Source of the DNA: Puia dinghuensis
GTDB lineage: Bacteria > Bacteroidota > Bacteroidia > Chitinophagales > Chitinophagaceae
NCBI RefSeq assembly: GCF_014642875.1
Contig: NZ_BMJC01000002.1
Span: 124,001 to 188,000 of the forward strand
Direction of reading: 5' to 3'
DNA: 64,000 nt
Numbering within the stretch: position 1 is the stretch's first letter; every line of letters begins with the position of its first letter. The translations under genes were made by a program, and so were the position numbers. The notes under the pieces are model-generated. The model ran no database searches, was not told the origin of the DNA, and saw only the letters and a list, made by a program, of their open reading frames with translations. This document shows, piece by piece, positions 49,756-59,508 of the stretch.

Positions 49756-51168
49756 TTAATCATTGCCCGGCTGCGGACCTAAGAAATTCGTCCTCAGCTC
49801 ATCAATCTTTTTATTGCCTTCATAAAGCCCTATGCGGATAGCTGTCTTTCGGGCCTGGATGTCGCGCCGTGGCAGGACAACAAAGAAATTACCCGAGCCT
49901 TCGTCTTCCTGTTTGACAGGGATCTCACTGCCCCCGATCACCTGCACCGTTCCGGCTTCGCCTTCCAGGCGAAGCCGCAGCGGAACGCGCCGCACCGTCT
50001 TGTTGGCAACCTTGATGGTATACAAATTGGATACGCTGTCGGCGCCACGCTCCTGATAGAGCATACCCGGCGTGCGTAGGATGGTGGCGTCCACCTCTTT
50101 GCGGCTGAGCAGCAGGGCGGACAGGATGAAGAGAAGGAAGGTGAGCAGGGCGGTATACAGCTTCATCCGGAGGGTATAATGCAGGGGCTCATGGTTGCCG
50201 ATACCGTTCTCGGAGGCATAGCGGATGAGGTTCAGCGGTCGTCCGGTCTTTTCCATCATGACGTTGCAGGCGTCGATGCAGGCCGTGCAGCCGACACATT
50301 CCATCTGAGTGCCGTTGCGGATATCGATGCCGGTGGGACAGACCTTCACGCATTGGGCGCAGTCGATGCAATCACCTTTGGCGGCGTCTTTCTGCTTTGA
50401 GAACTTTGCGCGCGGTTCGCCTCTTTTGTAATCATATGCAACGATCATGGAATTGCGGTCGAGGAGCACACTTTGCAAACGGCCATAAGGGCAGACGACC
50501 GTACAGGCCTGTTCCCGGAAAAAGGCATACACTGCATAGAAGACGCCGCTAAACACCAGCAGCGTCAGCAGACTGCCGATATGCTCGCTGACGGGCTCGG
50601 TGATCATCCGCCCCAACTCCCGCACCCCGATGATATACGCCAGAAAAGTATTAGCGATGACAAAGGAAAGCAGAAAGAACACGAGATGCTTCACCGTAGA
50701 CCTGACCATCCAATTCACCGTCCTTGGCCGGCTGCGCGCCAGGCGTTGCGCCGCGGCATCGCCCAGGATGGCATATTCCACCTTCCGGAAGAGCATTTCC
50801 ATGAAGATCGTCTGCGGGCATACCCAGCCACAAAAGAGTCGGCCAAAGGCCGCGGTGAACAGGATGATAAAGATGATGAAGGTCACCATGGTGAGGCCGA
50901 AGATGAAGAAATCCTGGGGCCAGAAGACCTTGCCGAAGAGGATAAAGCGGGCGCTGGGGATATTGAATAAAAATAGGGGCCTGCCGTTGACATAAACAAA
51001 GGGCAGGGCGAAGAAAAGAACAAAGAAACCCCAACTGATATAGGTGCGCAGATTATACCATTTCCCCCGGGGCTTTTGGGCGTATACCCATTTGCGGTGG
51101 CCTTTGGCATCGACGGTGGCCAGGTGGTCACGGAAGGACTGGTCGGAGGCGAGGGGCAAGGGTTCCAT
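49756..51168 (-). CDS. ccoG: CcoG: cbb3-associated ferredoxin-type copper reductase
   Basis: A 470-residue membrane iron-sulfur protein. Spans at residues ~42-60, 85-110, 160-185, 200-220 and ~340-360 surround FCGWVCPQTIFMEMLFRKVE (CGWVCPQ). The cytoplasmic ferredoxin domain has CIDCAQCVKVCPTGID and CVGCTACIDACN (two 4Fe-4S clusters, residues ~265-305). The C-terminal ~110 residues form an Ig-like periplasmic domain. CcoG reduces Cu2+ during oxidase assembly, as shown for Rhodobacter. It follows ccoP by 14 bases. Confidence 0.93.
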   Translation of the reverse strand: MEPLPLASDQSFRDHLATVDAKGHRKWVYAQKPRGKWYNLRTYISWGFFVLFFALPFVYVNGRPLFLFNIPSARFILFGKVFWPQDFFIFGLTMVTFIIFIILFTAAFGRLFCGWVCPQTIFMEMLFRKVEYAILGDAAAQRLARSRPRTVNWMVRSTVKHLVFFLLSFVIANTFLAYIIGVRELGRMITEPVSEHIGSLLTLLVFSGVFYAVYAFFREQACTVVCPYGRLQSVLLDRNSMIVAYDYKRGEPRAKFSKQKDAAKGDCIDCAQCVKVCPTGIDIRNGTQMECVGCTACIDACNVMMEKTGRPLNLIRYASENGIGNHEPLHYTLRMKLYTALLTFLLFILSALLLSRKEVDATILRTPGMLYQERGADSVSNLYTIKVANKTVRRVPLRLRLEGEAGTVQVIGGSEIPVKQEDEGSGNFFVVLPRRDIQARKTAIRIGLYEGNKKIDELRTNFLGPQPGND

Positions 51169-51182
51169 GATGCAACGATTTA

Positions 51183-52148
51183 TTATTTATAGAGTGTGCC
51201 CTGCGGCGGTTTGGGGTTGTCCGGATGGGTGCCCTGGAGGGATTTGACATAGGAGGCGATCTGCGCGATCTGGGAAGGCGAGTAGTCGTCTTTCCAACTT
51301 TTCATCCCCTTGTCGGGCCAGCCGTACTTTATAGTCTTGAAAACGTCGTTGATGCTGCCGCCGTGAAGCCAGTAGTCATCGGTGAGATTAGGCCCTACCC
51401 CACCCTCGCCGTTCTTGCCATGGCACGCAAAGCAGGTGCTTTCGAAGACGGCCTTGCCTGCCGCCAGGTCGGCGGGTGCAGTGAGCAGTTTTACCGTATT
51501 CTCGTCCACGTTGCCCGCAGCTTTTTTCAGGTATTCGGCTTTTTCGATCTCAGCATTGCGAACGGCGATGGCATATTCCTCTGCCGGCAGCGGGGCCGTG
51601 TGCGCGATATGATAGCGCCAGAGGTATACCCCGGCGAAGAGGATCGTGCAATAAAAGCCGTATAGCCACCAGGGAGGGAGGCGGTTGTCGAGTTCGCGGA
51701 TGCCGTCATAGTCGTGACCAAGATCGAGCTCGGCCTCCTGGGTGACGGGGCGGAAGCGGTTGAGGCGGTCCCACCAGGAGATGCGCGGGGGAGCCGGCGC
51801 TGTGGCTGTCTTTGCGGCGCCGGCTGCTCTCTTTCTGCCAATGATGACGCGCAGGTTGTAGAGCAGGGCCATGATGACAAATATCTCGAGAGCGACGACG
51901 CTAACGATGAGATAGAAGGCGGTGTCGGAGAGACCGTTCACCGCTGGCACCGCCAGGGCTGCACCGGCCAGCGCCGGAGGCTTGGGTTTCCCTTCGCCGG
52001 TACTATCTTCTTCATCGGCTTCCGGCCGGTCCGACCGGTACTGCGCCATACTGAGCACGACGCTCGCTAATAACGTGATGGCAATGCCCAGGATAATGAT
52101 GATGATGAGCATGATCACTACAAAAGGGTTATCGGTGGATTGTGCCAT
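51183..52148 (-). CDS. ccoP: cbb3 oxidase subunit III (CcoP), single-heme form
   Basis: A 321-residue protein. Two N-terminal spans (VVIMLIIIIILGIAITLLAS and AFYLIVSVVALEIFVIMALL) are followed by a linker and the CcoP segment LGHDYDGIRELDNRLPPWWL with a third span (FYCTILFAGVYLW). The C-terminal domain has one heme site, CFACHGKNGEGGVGPNL (about residues 238-254). Proteobacterial CcoP has two such sites. CcoP brings electrons from soluble cytochromes to CcoO. It lies between ccoQ and ccoG. Confidence 0.92.
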   Translation of the reverse strand: MAQSTDNPFVVIMLIIIIILGIAITLLASVVLSMAQYRSDRPEADEEDSTGEGKPKPPALAGAALAVPAVNGLSDTAFYLIVSVVALEIFVIMALLYNLRVIIGRKRAAGAAKTATAPAPPRISWWDRLNRFRPVTQEAELDLGHDYDGIRELDNRLPPWWLYGFYCTILFAGVYLWRYHIAHTAPLPAEEYAIAVRNAEIEKAEYLKKAAGNVDENTVKLLTAPADLAAGKAVFESTCFACHGKNGEGGVGPNLTDDYWLHGGSINDVFKTIKYGWPDKGMKSWKDDYSPSQIAQIASYVKSLQGTHPDNPKPPQGTLYK

Positions 52149-52179
52149 AAAATCGGAATTATATTATTTGTTGGGTTAG

Positions 52180-52338
52180 TTAGTCAAGGGGTATCTGGCT
52201 CATTTCTTCGATCATTTTCTTATCGGCCTTTATCGACCAGAGCAGCATGACCAGGAAGATCGTTCCGAAAAGTAGCAGGGAGACGAGTCCGTAGATGCTG
52301 ACACCGCTGATCTTCTCGATATAGTTGATGAATTTCAT
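52180..52338 (-). CDS. ccoQ: CcoQ-like small cbb3 subunit
   Basis: A 52-residue protein that begins MKFINYIEKISGVSIYGLVS, has one span (residues ~14-36, LVSLLLFGTIFLVMLLW) and ends in a charged tail ADKKMIEEMSQIPLD. Position between ccoNO and ccoP and the layout fit CcoQ, which stabilises the cbb3 complex. Confidence 0.82.
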   Translation of the reverse strand: MKFINYIEKISGVSIYGLVSLLLFGTIFLVMLLWSIKADKKMIEEMSQIPLD

Positions 52339-52361
52339 TTTGTTTTGTTTACGTTAATGTC

Positions 52362-52390
52362 TGTCCTTCGGACAAGCCGCCTCCGGCGGC
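52362..52390 (-). other. Two tandem short hairpins between ccoNO and ccoQ
   Basis: TGTCC-TTC-GGACA (52362-52374) and GCCGCC-TCC-GGCGGC (52376-52390) stand back to back, ending at the ccoNO stop codon. No T run follows on the minus strand. They could act as mRNA processing or stability elements or as a weak attenuator that sets subunit ratios. Confidence 0.5.
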
Positions 52391-54550
<2,160 letters not shown>

Positions 54551-54555
54551 ATTCT

Positions 54556-54735
54556 TTAATTCAGGATTTCAGGCATCTTATCATCATCGATAGATAGCTC
54601 GTCGTCGAAGAGGATGCGCCGGGATGGCGAATAATCATCGTCGAACTGCCGGTTCTTTACACTCCAGAGGAAAGCCCCCAGGAAAAGCAGGGCAACCGAG
54701 AGGCTGGCGATCAGCAGGAGAATAATAACACTCAT
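54556..54735 (-). CDS. ccoS: CcoS cbb3 oxidase maturation protein
   Basis: A 59-residue protein with one N-terminal span (VIILLLIASLSVALLFLGAFLW is residues 3-24, core LLIASLSVALLFLGAFLW) followed by SVKNRQFDDDYSPSRRILFD, the CcoS signature (NxQFDDDxxPxxxIL). CcoS is needed for cofactor insertion into the cbb3 oxidase. It is the first gene after the promoter 54751..54820 and heads ccoNO-ccoQ-ccoP-ccoG-fixH. Confidence 0.92.
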   Translation of the reverse strand: MSVIILLLIASLSVALLFLGAFLWSVKNRQFDDDYSPSRRILFDDELSIDDDKMPEILN

Positions 54736-54750
54736 TGATCAGGACATTTG

Positions 54751-54820
54751 AGTTGTAAAAGTATCTTGCGCGCGCCGGCCGCCGGATGATGATGGTCATT
54801 GTGTGACTTGATCTTGCTCA
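54751..54820 (-). promoter_or_regulatory. Tandem-box promoter of the cbb3 operon
   Basis: Boxes TGATGATGGTCA (54787-54798) and TGATCTTGCTCA (54809-54820) are 22 bp apart. The minus-strand -7 element TACTTTTA (54756-54763) predicts a start at 54751 and a 16-base leader. The distal box includes the ccoI stop codon. Confidence 0.8.
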
Positions 54821-57226
54821 TCTTCGCATAGACAGCAGTTTTTTCCCCAGCAGGTTACTGCTCCCGTAGGTGATCAGCAGGATGGAGAGCGTGCTGGCAG
54901 GCATCAGGATCGCCGCTATCAGGGGCGAGAGGGAGGCGTGGACGGCGAAGGACAGGCCGATGACATTATATAAGATGGATAAGAGAAAGGTTCCGAGGAT
55001 GATGCTTCGGCCGGCGCGGCAGAGCCGGATGAATTCGGGGAGAAGGTGTAGCCGGTCGGCGCGGAGAATGGCGTCGCTGGCGGGGGTGAAGTTGTTGGAG
55101 TCGGCGGTAACGGCGATGCCCACGTCGCTTTGGCTGAGGGCGCCGGCGTCGTTGAGACCGTCGCCGATCATCATGACCCGTTCGCCGTGTTGCTGAAGCC
55201 GGCTGATGTATTCACATTTATCCAGCGGGGACTGACCGAAGAGCAACCGGGTATCTTTTCCCAGCAGCTGATGCAGGCGGGCGCTTTCGCGGGGATTGTC
55301 GCCGGAGAGTATTGACAGGCGCAACCCGGGGCCCAGACGACGAACCAGGGTGGTCAACCCTTCCCGGTAGTGGCTGGAAACACTAAACGATCCAAGAACC
55401 CGATTGTCACAGGCAACAAAGACGGTTGACCCGGGAAGATCATGCGCTGCCGTTTGCGCCCCGACAAACGCAGCAGACCCGATAGCCCAATGATGGTCAT
55501 TTACCAACGCCTCCACTCCTTTGCCGGGATACTCCCGATAATCGTGAACGTGCGCATCAGCCAGCATCGATCCGAACTTCCTGGCAAGGGCCCGGCTCAG
55601 CGGATGAACCGATTGCGAAGCCAGGATACCGATTGCCTGCTGCTGATCAGGCGTAAGCGGTACTCCATCATATCCCAGCACCGGATCACTGGCATCGGTG
55701 AGCGTACCTGTCTTATCGAATACGATATGAGTCGCCGTTGCAATACGTTCGAGTGTTTCCGCATTGCGCAGGTAAACTCCGTTCCTTCCAAGGATGCGCA
55801 GGATGTTGCCGTTAGTAAAGGTGCTCGTAAGCAGCAGGGCGCAGGGGCAGGCCACGATGAGGACTGCCGTAACAGCCTTCCAGATCTTTTCCGGGTCATG
55901 CAGTCGCCAATATACGGCTGCACAGGCCGCGATGAGCAGTACGATGAGGGTGAAGTTACGGCTAAGGGTATTGACGAAGGAAAAAGATGGCTTGGCCGCC
56001 GCGGGGTCCGATTGCCGGTTCCAGAGCTGGGTGAGGTAGGACTGGGCCACTTCCTTTACGACCAGCACTTCGATAGCGGCGCCGGTCTGGCGGCCGCCGG
56101 CGTACACGATCTCACCCACTGTCTTCGTCACCGGAACAGATTCACCCGTGACAAAACTATAATCGATAAAAGCCCGCCCGCGGGTGAGGATGCCGTCGGC
56201 AGGTATCAGCTCCCCGCTATGGATACGAAGCGTATCACCGCACCGCAGATCAGGAAGCGCCTTCACCACCGGATCCCCTTCGGATTGGAGCACAGTGACG
56301 GCGACAGGGAAATACGAAGTATAGTCGCGATCGAAGGACAACTCCCGATAAGTTTTGTCTTGCAGCACGCGGCCTGCGAGCATAAAGAAAACGATGCCGC
56401 TCATAGAATCGAAATACCCTGAGCCGGCGCCACCGAGTACTTCCCAGGCGCTGCGGGCAAAAGTAATGAGGATAGCCAATACTATCGGCGCATCGATATT
56501 CAGGAATTGGCGACGTAGCCCGTTCCAGGCGGAAATATAAAAAGGCTGCGCGCTATACAGAAGCACCGGCACAGCAAACACCAGCGACAAATATCGGAAT
56601 ACCTGCCGCAGGGCGCCATCCGCCGACCCAAGCCCGAGGTACTCGGGAAAGCAAAGCAGCATGATATTTCCAAAGCAGAAGCCGGCTACACCGAGGCGGT
56701 AGATCAGGTCGCGGTTGGCGTTCGGCCTGCTTCTGCCAAGATCGTGCAGACTGATATAGGGCTCATATCCAAGGGAGGCGAGCAACTCCACTACCCCGCG
56801 CAGGGTGATCTGCCGATGGTGGAAGACAAGGAAGATCTCTTTTGCCGTGAAGTCTATCCGGGAGGAGAGGATGCCCGGGTGGAGGCGGCGGAGGTGTTCG
56901 AGAAGGTAGAGGCACGAGCTGCAGTGGATCGCCGGGAGATAGAGGGTGAGATGGGTCTCTTCCTCATTGCGGAAACCGATGAGACCGGCGGCCATTTTTT
57001 CGTCGTCGAGAAAGGCGAATTTTTCCTTCCGGACAGGGAGACGGCGATTGAGACCGGGGTGTTGGTTGAGGCTGTAATAGGTGCAGAGCCCCTTGTCATC
57101 GAGCAGCTGCCATACCATCCGGCAGCCCTCGCAGCAAAAGGGTTTGTCGTCCACCTGTATCCTGTCGGTTATGCAAGGTTCTCCGCAGTGGGTACAGAGA
57201 AGGGCATTTTCCGTCGCTTTTTCCAT
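54818..57226 (-). CDS. ccoI: CcoI copper-translocating P-type ATPase
   Basis: An 802-residue P1B ATPase. The ATG at 57226 (MEKATENALLCTHCGEPC) is taken because the transcript is predicted to start at 57231; longer readings run into the operators. The N-terminus has a Cys cluster CTHCGEPC and FCCEGCRMVW, then an HMA-like fold. Catalytic parts are GESVPVTK, VACPCALLLTS (metal site CPC), FDKTGTLTD and MIGDGLNDAGALSQSDVGIA. CcoI supplies copper for cbb3 oxidase maturation in the periplasm. It has its own promoter, and its stop is part of the ccoS operator. Confidence 0.94.
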   Translation of the reverse strand: MEKATENALLCTHCGEPCITDRIQVDDKPFCCEGCRMVWQLLDDKGLCTYYSLNQHPGLNRRLPVRKEKFAFLDDEKMAAGLIGFRNEEETHLTLYLPAIHCSSCLYLLEHLRRLHPGILSSRIDFTAKEIFLVFHHRQITLRGVVELLASLGYEPYISLHDLGRSRPNANRDLIYRLGVAGFCFGNIMLLCFPEYLGLGSADGALRQVFRYLSLVFAVPVLLYSAQPFYISAWNGLRRQFLNIDAPIVLAILITFARSAWEVLGGAGSGYFDSMSGIVFFMLAGRVLQDKTYRELSFDRDYTSYFPVAVTVLQSEGDPVVKALPDLRCGDTLRIHSGELIPADGILTRGRAFIDYSFVTGESVPVTKTVGEIVYAGGRQTGAAIEVLVVKEVAQSYLTQLWNRQSDPAAAKPSFSFVNTLSRNFTLIVLLIAACAAVYWRLHDPEKIWKAVTAVLIVACPCALLLTSTFTNGNILRILGRNGVYLRNAETLERIATATHIVFDKTGTLTDASDPVLGYDGVPLTPDQQQAIGILASQSVHPLSRALARKFGSMLADAHVHDYREYPGKGVEALVNDHHWAIGSAAFVGAQTAAHDLPGSTVFVACDNRVLGSFSVSSHYREGLTTLVRRLGPGLRLSILSGDNPRESARLHQLLGKDTRLLFGQSPLDKCEYISRLQQHGERVMMIGDGLNDAGALSQSDVGIAVTADSNNFTPASDAILRADRLHLLPEFIRLCRAGRSIILGTFLLSILYNVIGLSFAVHASLSPLIAAILMPASTLSILLITYGSSNLLGKKLLSMRR

Positions 57227-57230
57227 TGTA

Positions 57231-57300
57231 TCGGCGCAAAGTAGTCCGATGCCGGTCACATCAATATGATCTCCGTCAGGGGAAATACTGATCCTTGTCA
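57231..57300. promoter_or_regulatory. Tandem-box promoter of ccoI, possibly shared with the regulator gene
   Basis: Boxes TGATCTCCGTCA (57267-57278) and TGATCCTTGTCA (57289-57300) are 22 bp apart. Leftwards, TACTTTGC on the minus strand (57236-57243) predicts a start at 57231, 5 bases before the ATG. Rightwards, TAGTATTG (57325-57332) would start at 57337, 42.5 bp from the right box, one base off the standard. Confidence 0.72.
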
Positions 57301-57351
57301 GTTGGGGGGTTGTCGGCAAATCCGTAGTATTGCAGTACTAAATAAGAAAGC

Positions 57352-58413
57352 ATGCGCAGACTGCTTGTTATCGACGATCATGACGATATCCGGGAGAACA
57401 TCGCCGAGATCCTTACCTTGGCCGGCTATGAAGTTTTTACCGCCGAAAACGGCAAAAGGGGCGTAGAGAAAGCCCTTAAAGAAAATCCCGAACTCATCAT
57501 CTGTGATATCATGATGCCCGAGCTGGACGGCTATGGCGTCCTGCACCTGTTGCGAAAAAACGAGACCACCGTTAATACCCCCTTTATTTTTCTTACGGCC
57601 AAAACCGAGCGGACGGATTTCCGGAAGGGAATGGAAATGGGGGCGGATGACTATATCACCAAGCCCTTCGACGACATCGAACTGCTGAATGCCATCGAGA
57701 TCCGGCTGAAAAAATACGATATTCTGCAAAACAAATATGCCTCCGACGAAAAAGGCGCCGGCGAACTGATCAGCGATCTCAACGCATCGGGTATGTTGAA
57801 CCTGGACCCGAACAACTACGAGACGGTGGAGCTTGCCCGAAAGCAAAATGTTTACCAGGAGGGCCGGCGTCCCAAACATATTTACTATTTAATAAAAGGC
57901 AAGGTCAAGGCCTTTCGCATTCACGAGGATGGAAAGGAATATATTACCAACCTGTATGGCGCCGGCGACTATATCGGTTACCTGCCGCTGCTGGAGAACA
58001 GCGCTTACGAGGACAGCGCAGTAGTGCTGGAAGATGCCGAACTGGCCCAGATTCCAAAGGATGAGTTCCTCAACGCGCTTTACCAGGATATCCGCGTGGC
58101 CACCAAATTCATCCGGCTCATCGCACAGAACGTGCAGGAAAAAGAAGAACGGTTGTTGCAACTCGCTTATGGGTCGTTGCGCAAACGGGTGGCAAAGGCA
58201 TTGATCGACATCCATACCAAATATGCCGCCGGCGAGGGGAAGCCGGGTTCAACACTGGATATTTCCCGGGAAGACATCGCCCAGTATGTAGGGACGGCCA
58301 CCGAGTCGCTCATCCGGACCCTCAGTGATTTCAAGTCCGAGCGGCTGGTGGACATCAAAGATGGAAAGATCAGGATCGCCGATCTGGCGAAACTGGAGCA
58401 TTTACTATATTAG
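57352..58413 (+). CDS. Response regulator receiver fused to a Crp/Fnr-type regulator
   Basis: A 353-residue fusion. Residues ~1-120 are a receiver domain: RRLLVIDDHDDIRENIAEIL, the phospho-acceptor D52 in LIICDIMMPELDGYG, FLTAKTE and DYITKPFDDIEL. Residues ~145-265 are a cyclic-nucleotide-binding-like domain (HIYYLIKGKVKAFRIHEDGK), and ~285-353 a Crp HTH with LDISREDIAQYVGTATESLI. No Fnr-type cysteine cluster is present. Such two-headed regulators could link a sensor kinase to a Crp-type box. A PAS kinase lies 2.2 kb on (60611). It stands next to ccoI and a shared box pair, so it is a strong candidate to control the regulon. Confidence 0.9.
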   Translation: MRRLLVIDDHDDIRENIAEILTLAGYEVFTAENGKRGVEKALKENPELIICDIMMPELDGYGVLHLLRKNETTVNTPFIFLTAKTERTDFRKGMEMGADDYITKPFDDIELLNAIEIRLKKYDILQNKYASDEKGAGELISDLNASGMLNLDPNNYETVELARKQNVYQEGRRPKHIYYLIKGKVKAFRIHEDGKEYITNLYGAGDYIGYLPLLENSAYEDSAVVLEDAELAQIPKDEFLNALYQDIRVATKFIRLIAQNVQEKEERLLQLAYGSLRKRVAKALIDIHTKYAAGEGKPGSTLDISREDIAQYVGTATESLIRTLSDFKSERLVDIKDGKIRIADLAKLEHLLY

Positions 58414-58465
58414 GCCTGTTCGAATCTGCGGGCAGCCCCGACCGTGAACGATGGTTCCAGGCGAT

Positions 58466-58600
58466 CTCACCGACCCGGCATTGCGCAGCCTTGCACTTCA
58501 GAAACTGCACGAGCGGATACTACCCGTCATAAGCAGCGAGACCACCCATCTGTCACCGGACTGGCCTTTCGCCCCTGCCGAACTGAACAAGATAGAAGGA
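58466..58600 (+). pseudogene. Duplicated fragment of the PPOX-type flavoprotein gene
   Basis: 135 bases here match 23633-23767 inside the intact PPOX gene with four substitutions and no gaps (my count). The fragment codes LTDPALRSLALQKLHERILP onward and ends at ELNKIEG, without start, FMN-binding half or proper end. An open frame of 62 codons around it (58444-58632) is incidental. It lies between the regulator at 57352 and the convergent patatin gene. Confidence 0.88.
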
Positions 58601-58612
58601 ACATGAACTGCC

Positions 58613-59383
58613 TTATTCCGCTGATAAAATAGTCGAGGGGAGTGAGCGCGTACAGAATTCATGGCCGAGTTGGAAAAGCTTATCGGCATCTTTGCTTTCG
58701 AATATCCCGAAATCGGACAGGCCGGGATGGTCGAGAAACACATGGCAAAGATGCGCTTTTTCATATACGCTGCGTGCAATGGCCAGATGAAAGCATCTTT
58801 CGAGGATGTGCGCCTTGTGGAGAGACCGGCCGGTCGGCATAGGATCGTTCTGCCGGTTGACATGGGAGCCGATGATATAATCGCAATGCGGCAGGATTGC
58901 TTCGACGGGGAAATTGTTAAGAACGCCCCCGTCGACCCATTCGCTGTTGCGATAGACAATGGGCTCGAAGACCCCCGGGACACAGGAGGAAGCCAGGAGA
59001 GGTTCGATAAGGGCCCCCGAGGAGATGATCTCCGACTTTGCTTCCGTGAGGTTGGTGGCGGCGACAAAAAGCCGGTGCGGAAGGTCTTCGAACTGCTGAA
59101 AGGGAAGGTACTTTTCCAGGCCAGCGCGCAAAGCATCCATGTTGAAGATGCCCGGCCGGCCAACGTGGAAATAAGAGATGCCGAAATAGGCAGTCTCGCG
59201 GAAAAGATCTCGGATCTGTTCGGGCGGCAAACCGGCGGCATAGAGGGCGGCGATAAGCGCGCCGGCACTCGTTCCGGCGAGGACGGTCGGGCGAATGCCC
59301 CTTTCTTCGAGAGCGTGGAGGACACCCAGGTGGGCGATGGCGCGGGTCCCGCCGCCGGAAAGAACGATACCTATTTTTTGCAT
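58613..59383 (-). CDS. Patatin-like phospholipase
   Basis: A 256-residue protein of the RssA/NTE type. It has the oxyanion loop IVLSGGGTRAIAHLGVL (residues ~5-21), the nucleophile motif GTSAGALIAALYA (Ser ~40) and the catalytic Asp in EWVDGGVLNNFPVEA (DGGV, ~168). These proteins hydrolyse membrane lipids. No signal peptide. A minus -7 element TATTTTCA (plus 59398-59405) is present, but the box at 59423-59434 is 6 bp too near for the standard class II distance, so control by the boxes is uncertain. Confidence 0.89.
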   Translation of the reverse strand: MQKIGIVLSGGGTRAIAHLGVLHALEERGIRPTVLAGTSAGALIAALYAAGLPPEQIRDLFRETAYFGISYFHVGRPGIFNMDALRAGLEKYLPFQQFEDLPHRLFVAATNLTEAKSEIISSGALIEPLLASSCVPGVFEPIVYRNSEWVDGGVLNNFPVEAILPHCDYIIGSHVNRQNDPMPTGRSLHKAHILERCFHLAIARSVYEKAHLCHVFLDHPGLSDFGIFESKDADKLFQLGHEFCTRSLPSTILSAE

Positions 59384-59422
59384 CTGTCTTTTTTTTATGA
59401 AAATAAGGAAAAACCTCGTTTA

Positions 59423-59493
59423 TGACCACGATCATCCCGGTCGATGATACCGCTCATGGAAAACGGTTGTCCAATGCGGATATCTTTGAATCA
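59423..59493 (+). promoter_or_regulatory. Tandem-box promoter of the baeRF3-like gene
   Basis: Boxes TGACCACGATCA (59423-59434) and TGATACCGCTCA (59445-59456) are 22 bp apart. A perfect -7 element TATCTTTG (59481-59488) predicts a start at 59493, 42.5 bp from the centre of the proximal box, one base more than at the others. The leader is 16 bases. Confidence 0.74.
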
Positions 59494-59508
59494 TAAATAA
59501 TTGTCTAT

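Noticed and set aside
58444-58632. A 62-codon open frame covering the PPOX fragment
   Set aside because: Its middle is the copied fragment and its ends are unrelated; no ribosome site, no FMN-binding half. Called a pseudogene fragment.
59383-59434. Patatin gene as a regulon member through box 59423-59434
   Set aside because: Its best -7 element (59398-59405) gives a box-to-start distance of 35.5 instead of 41.5, so I left it open.
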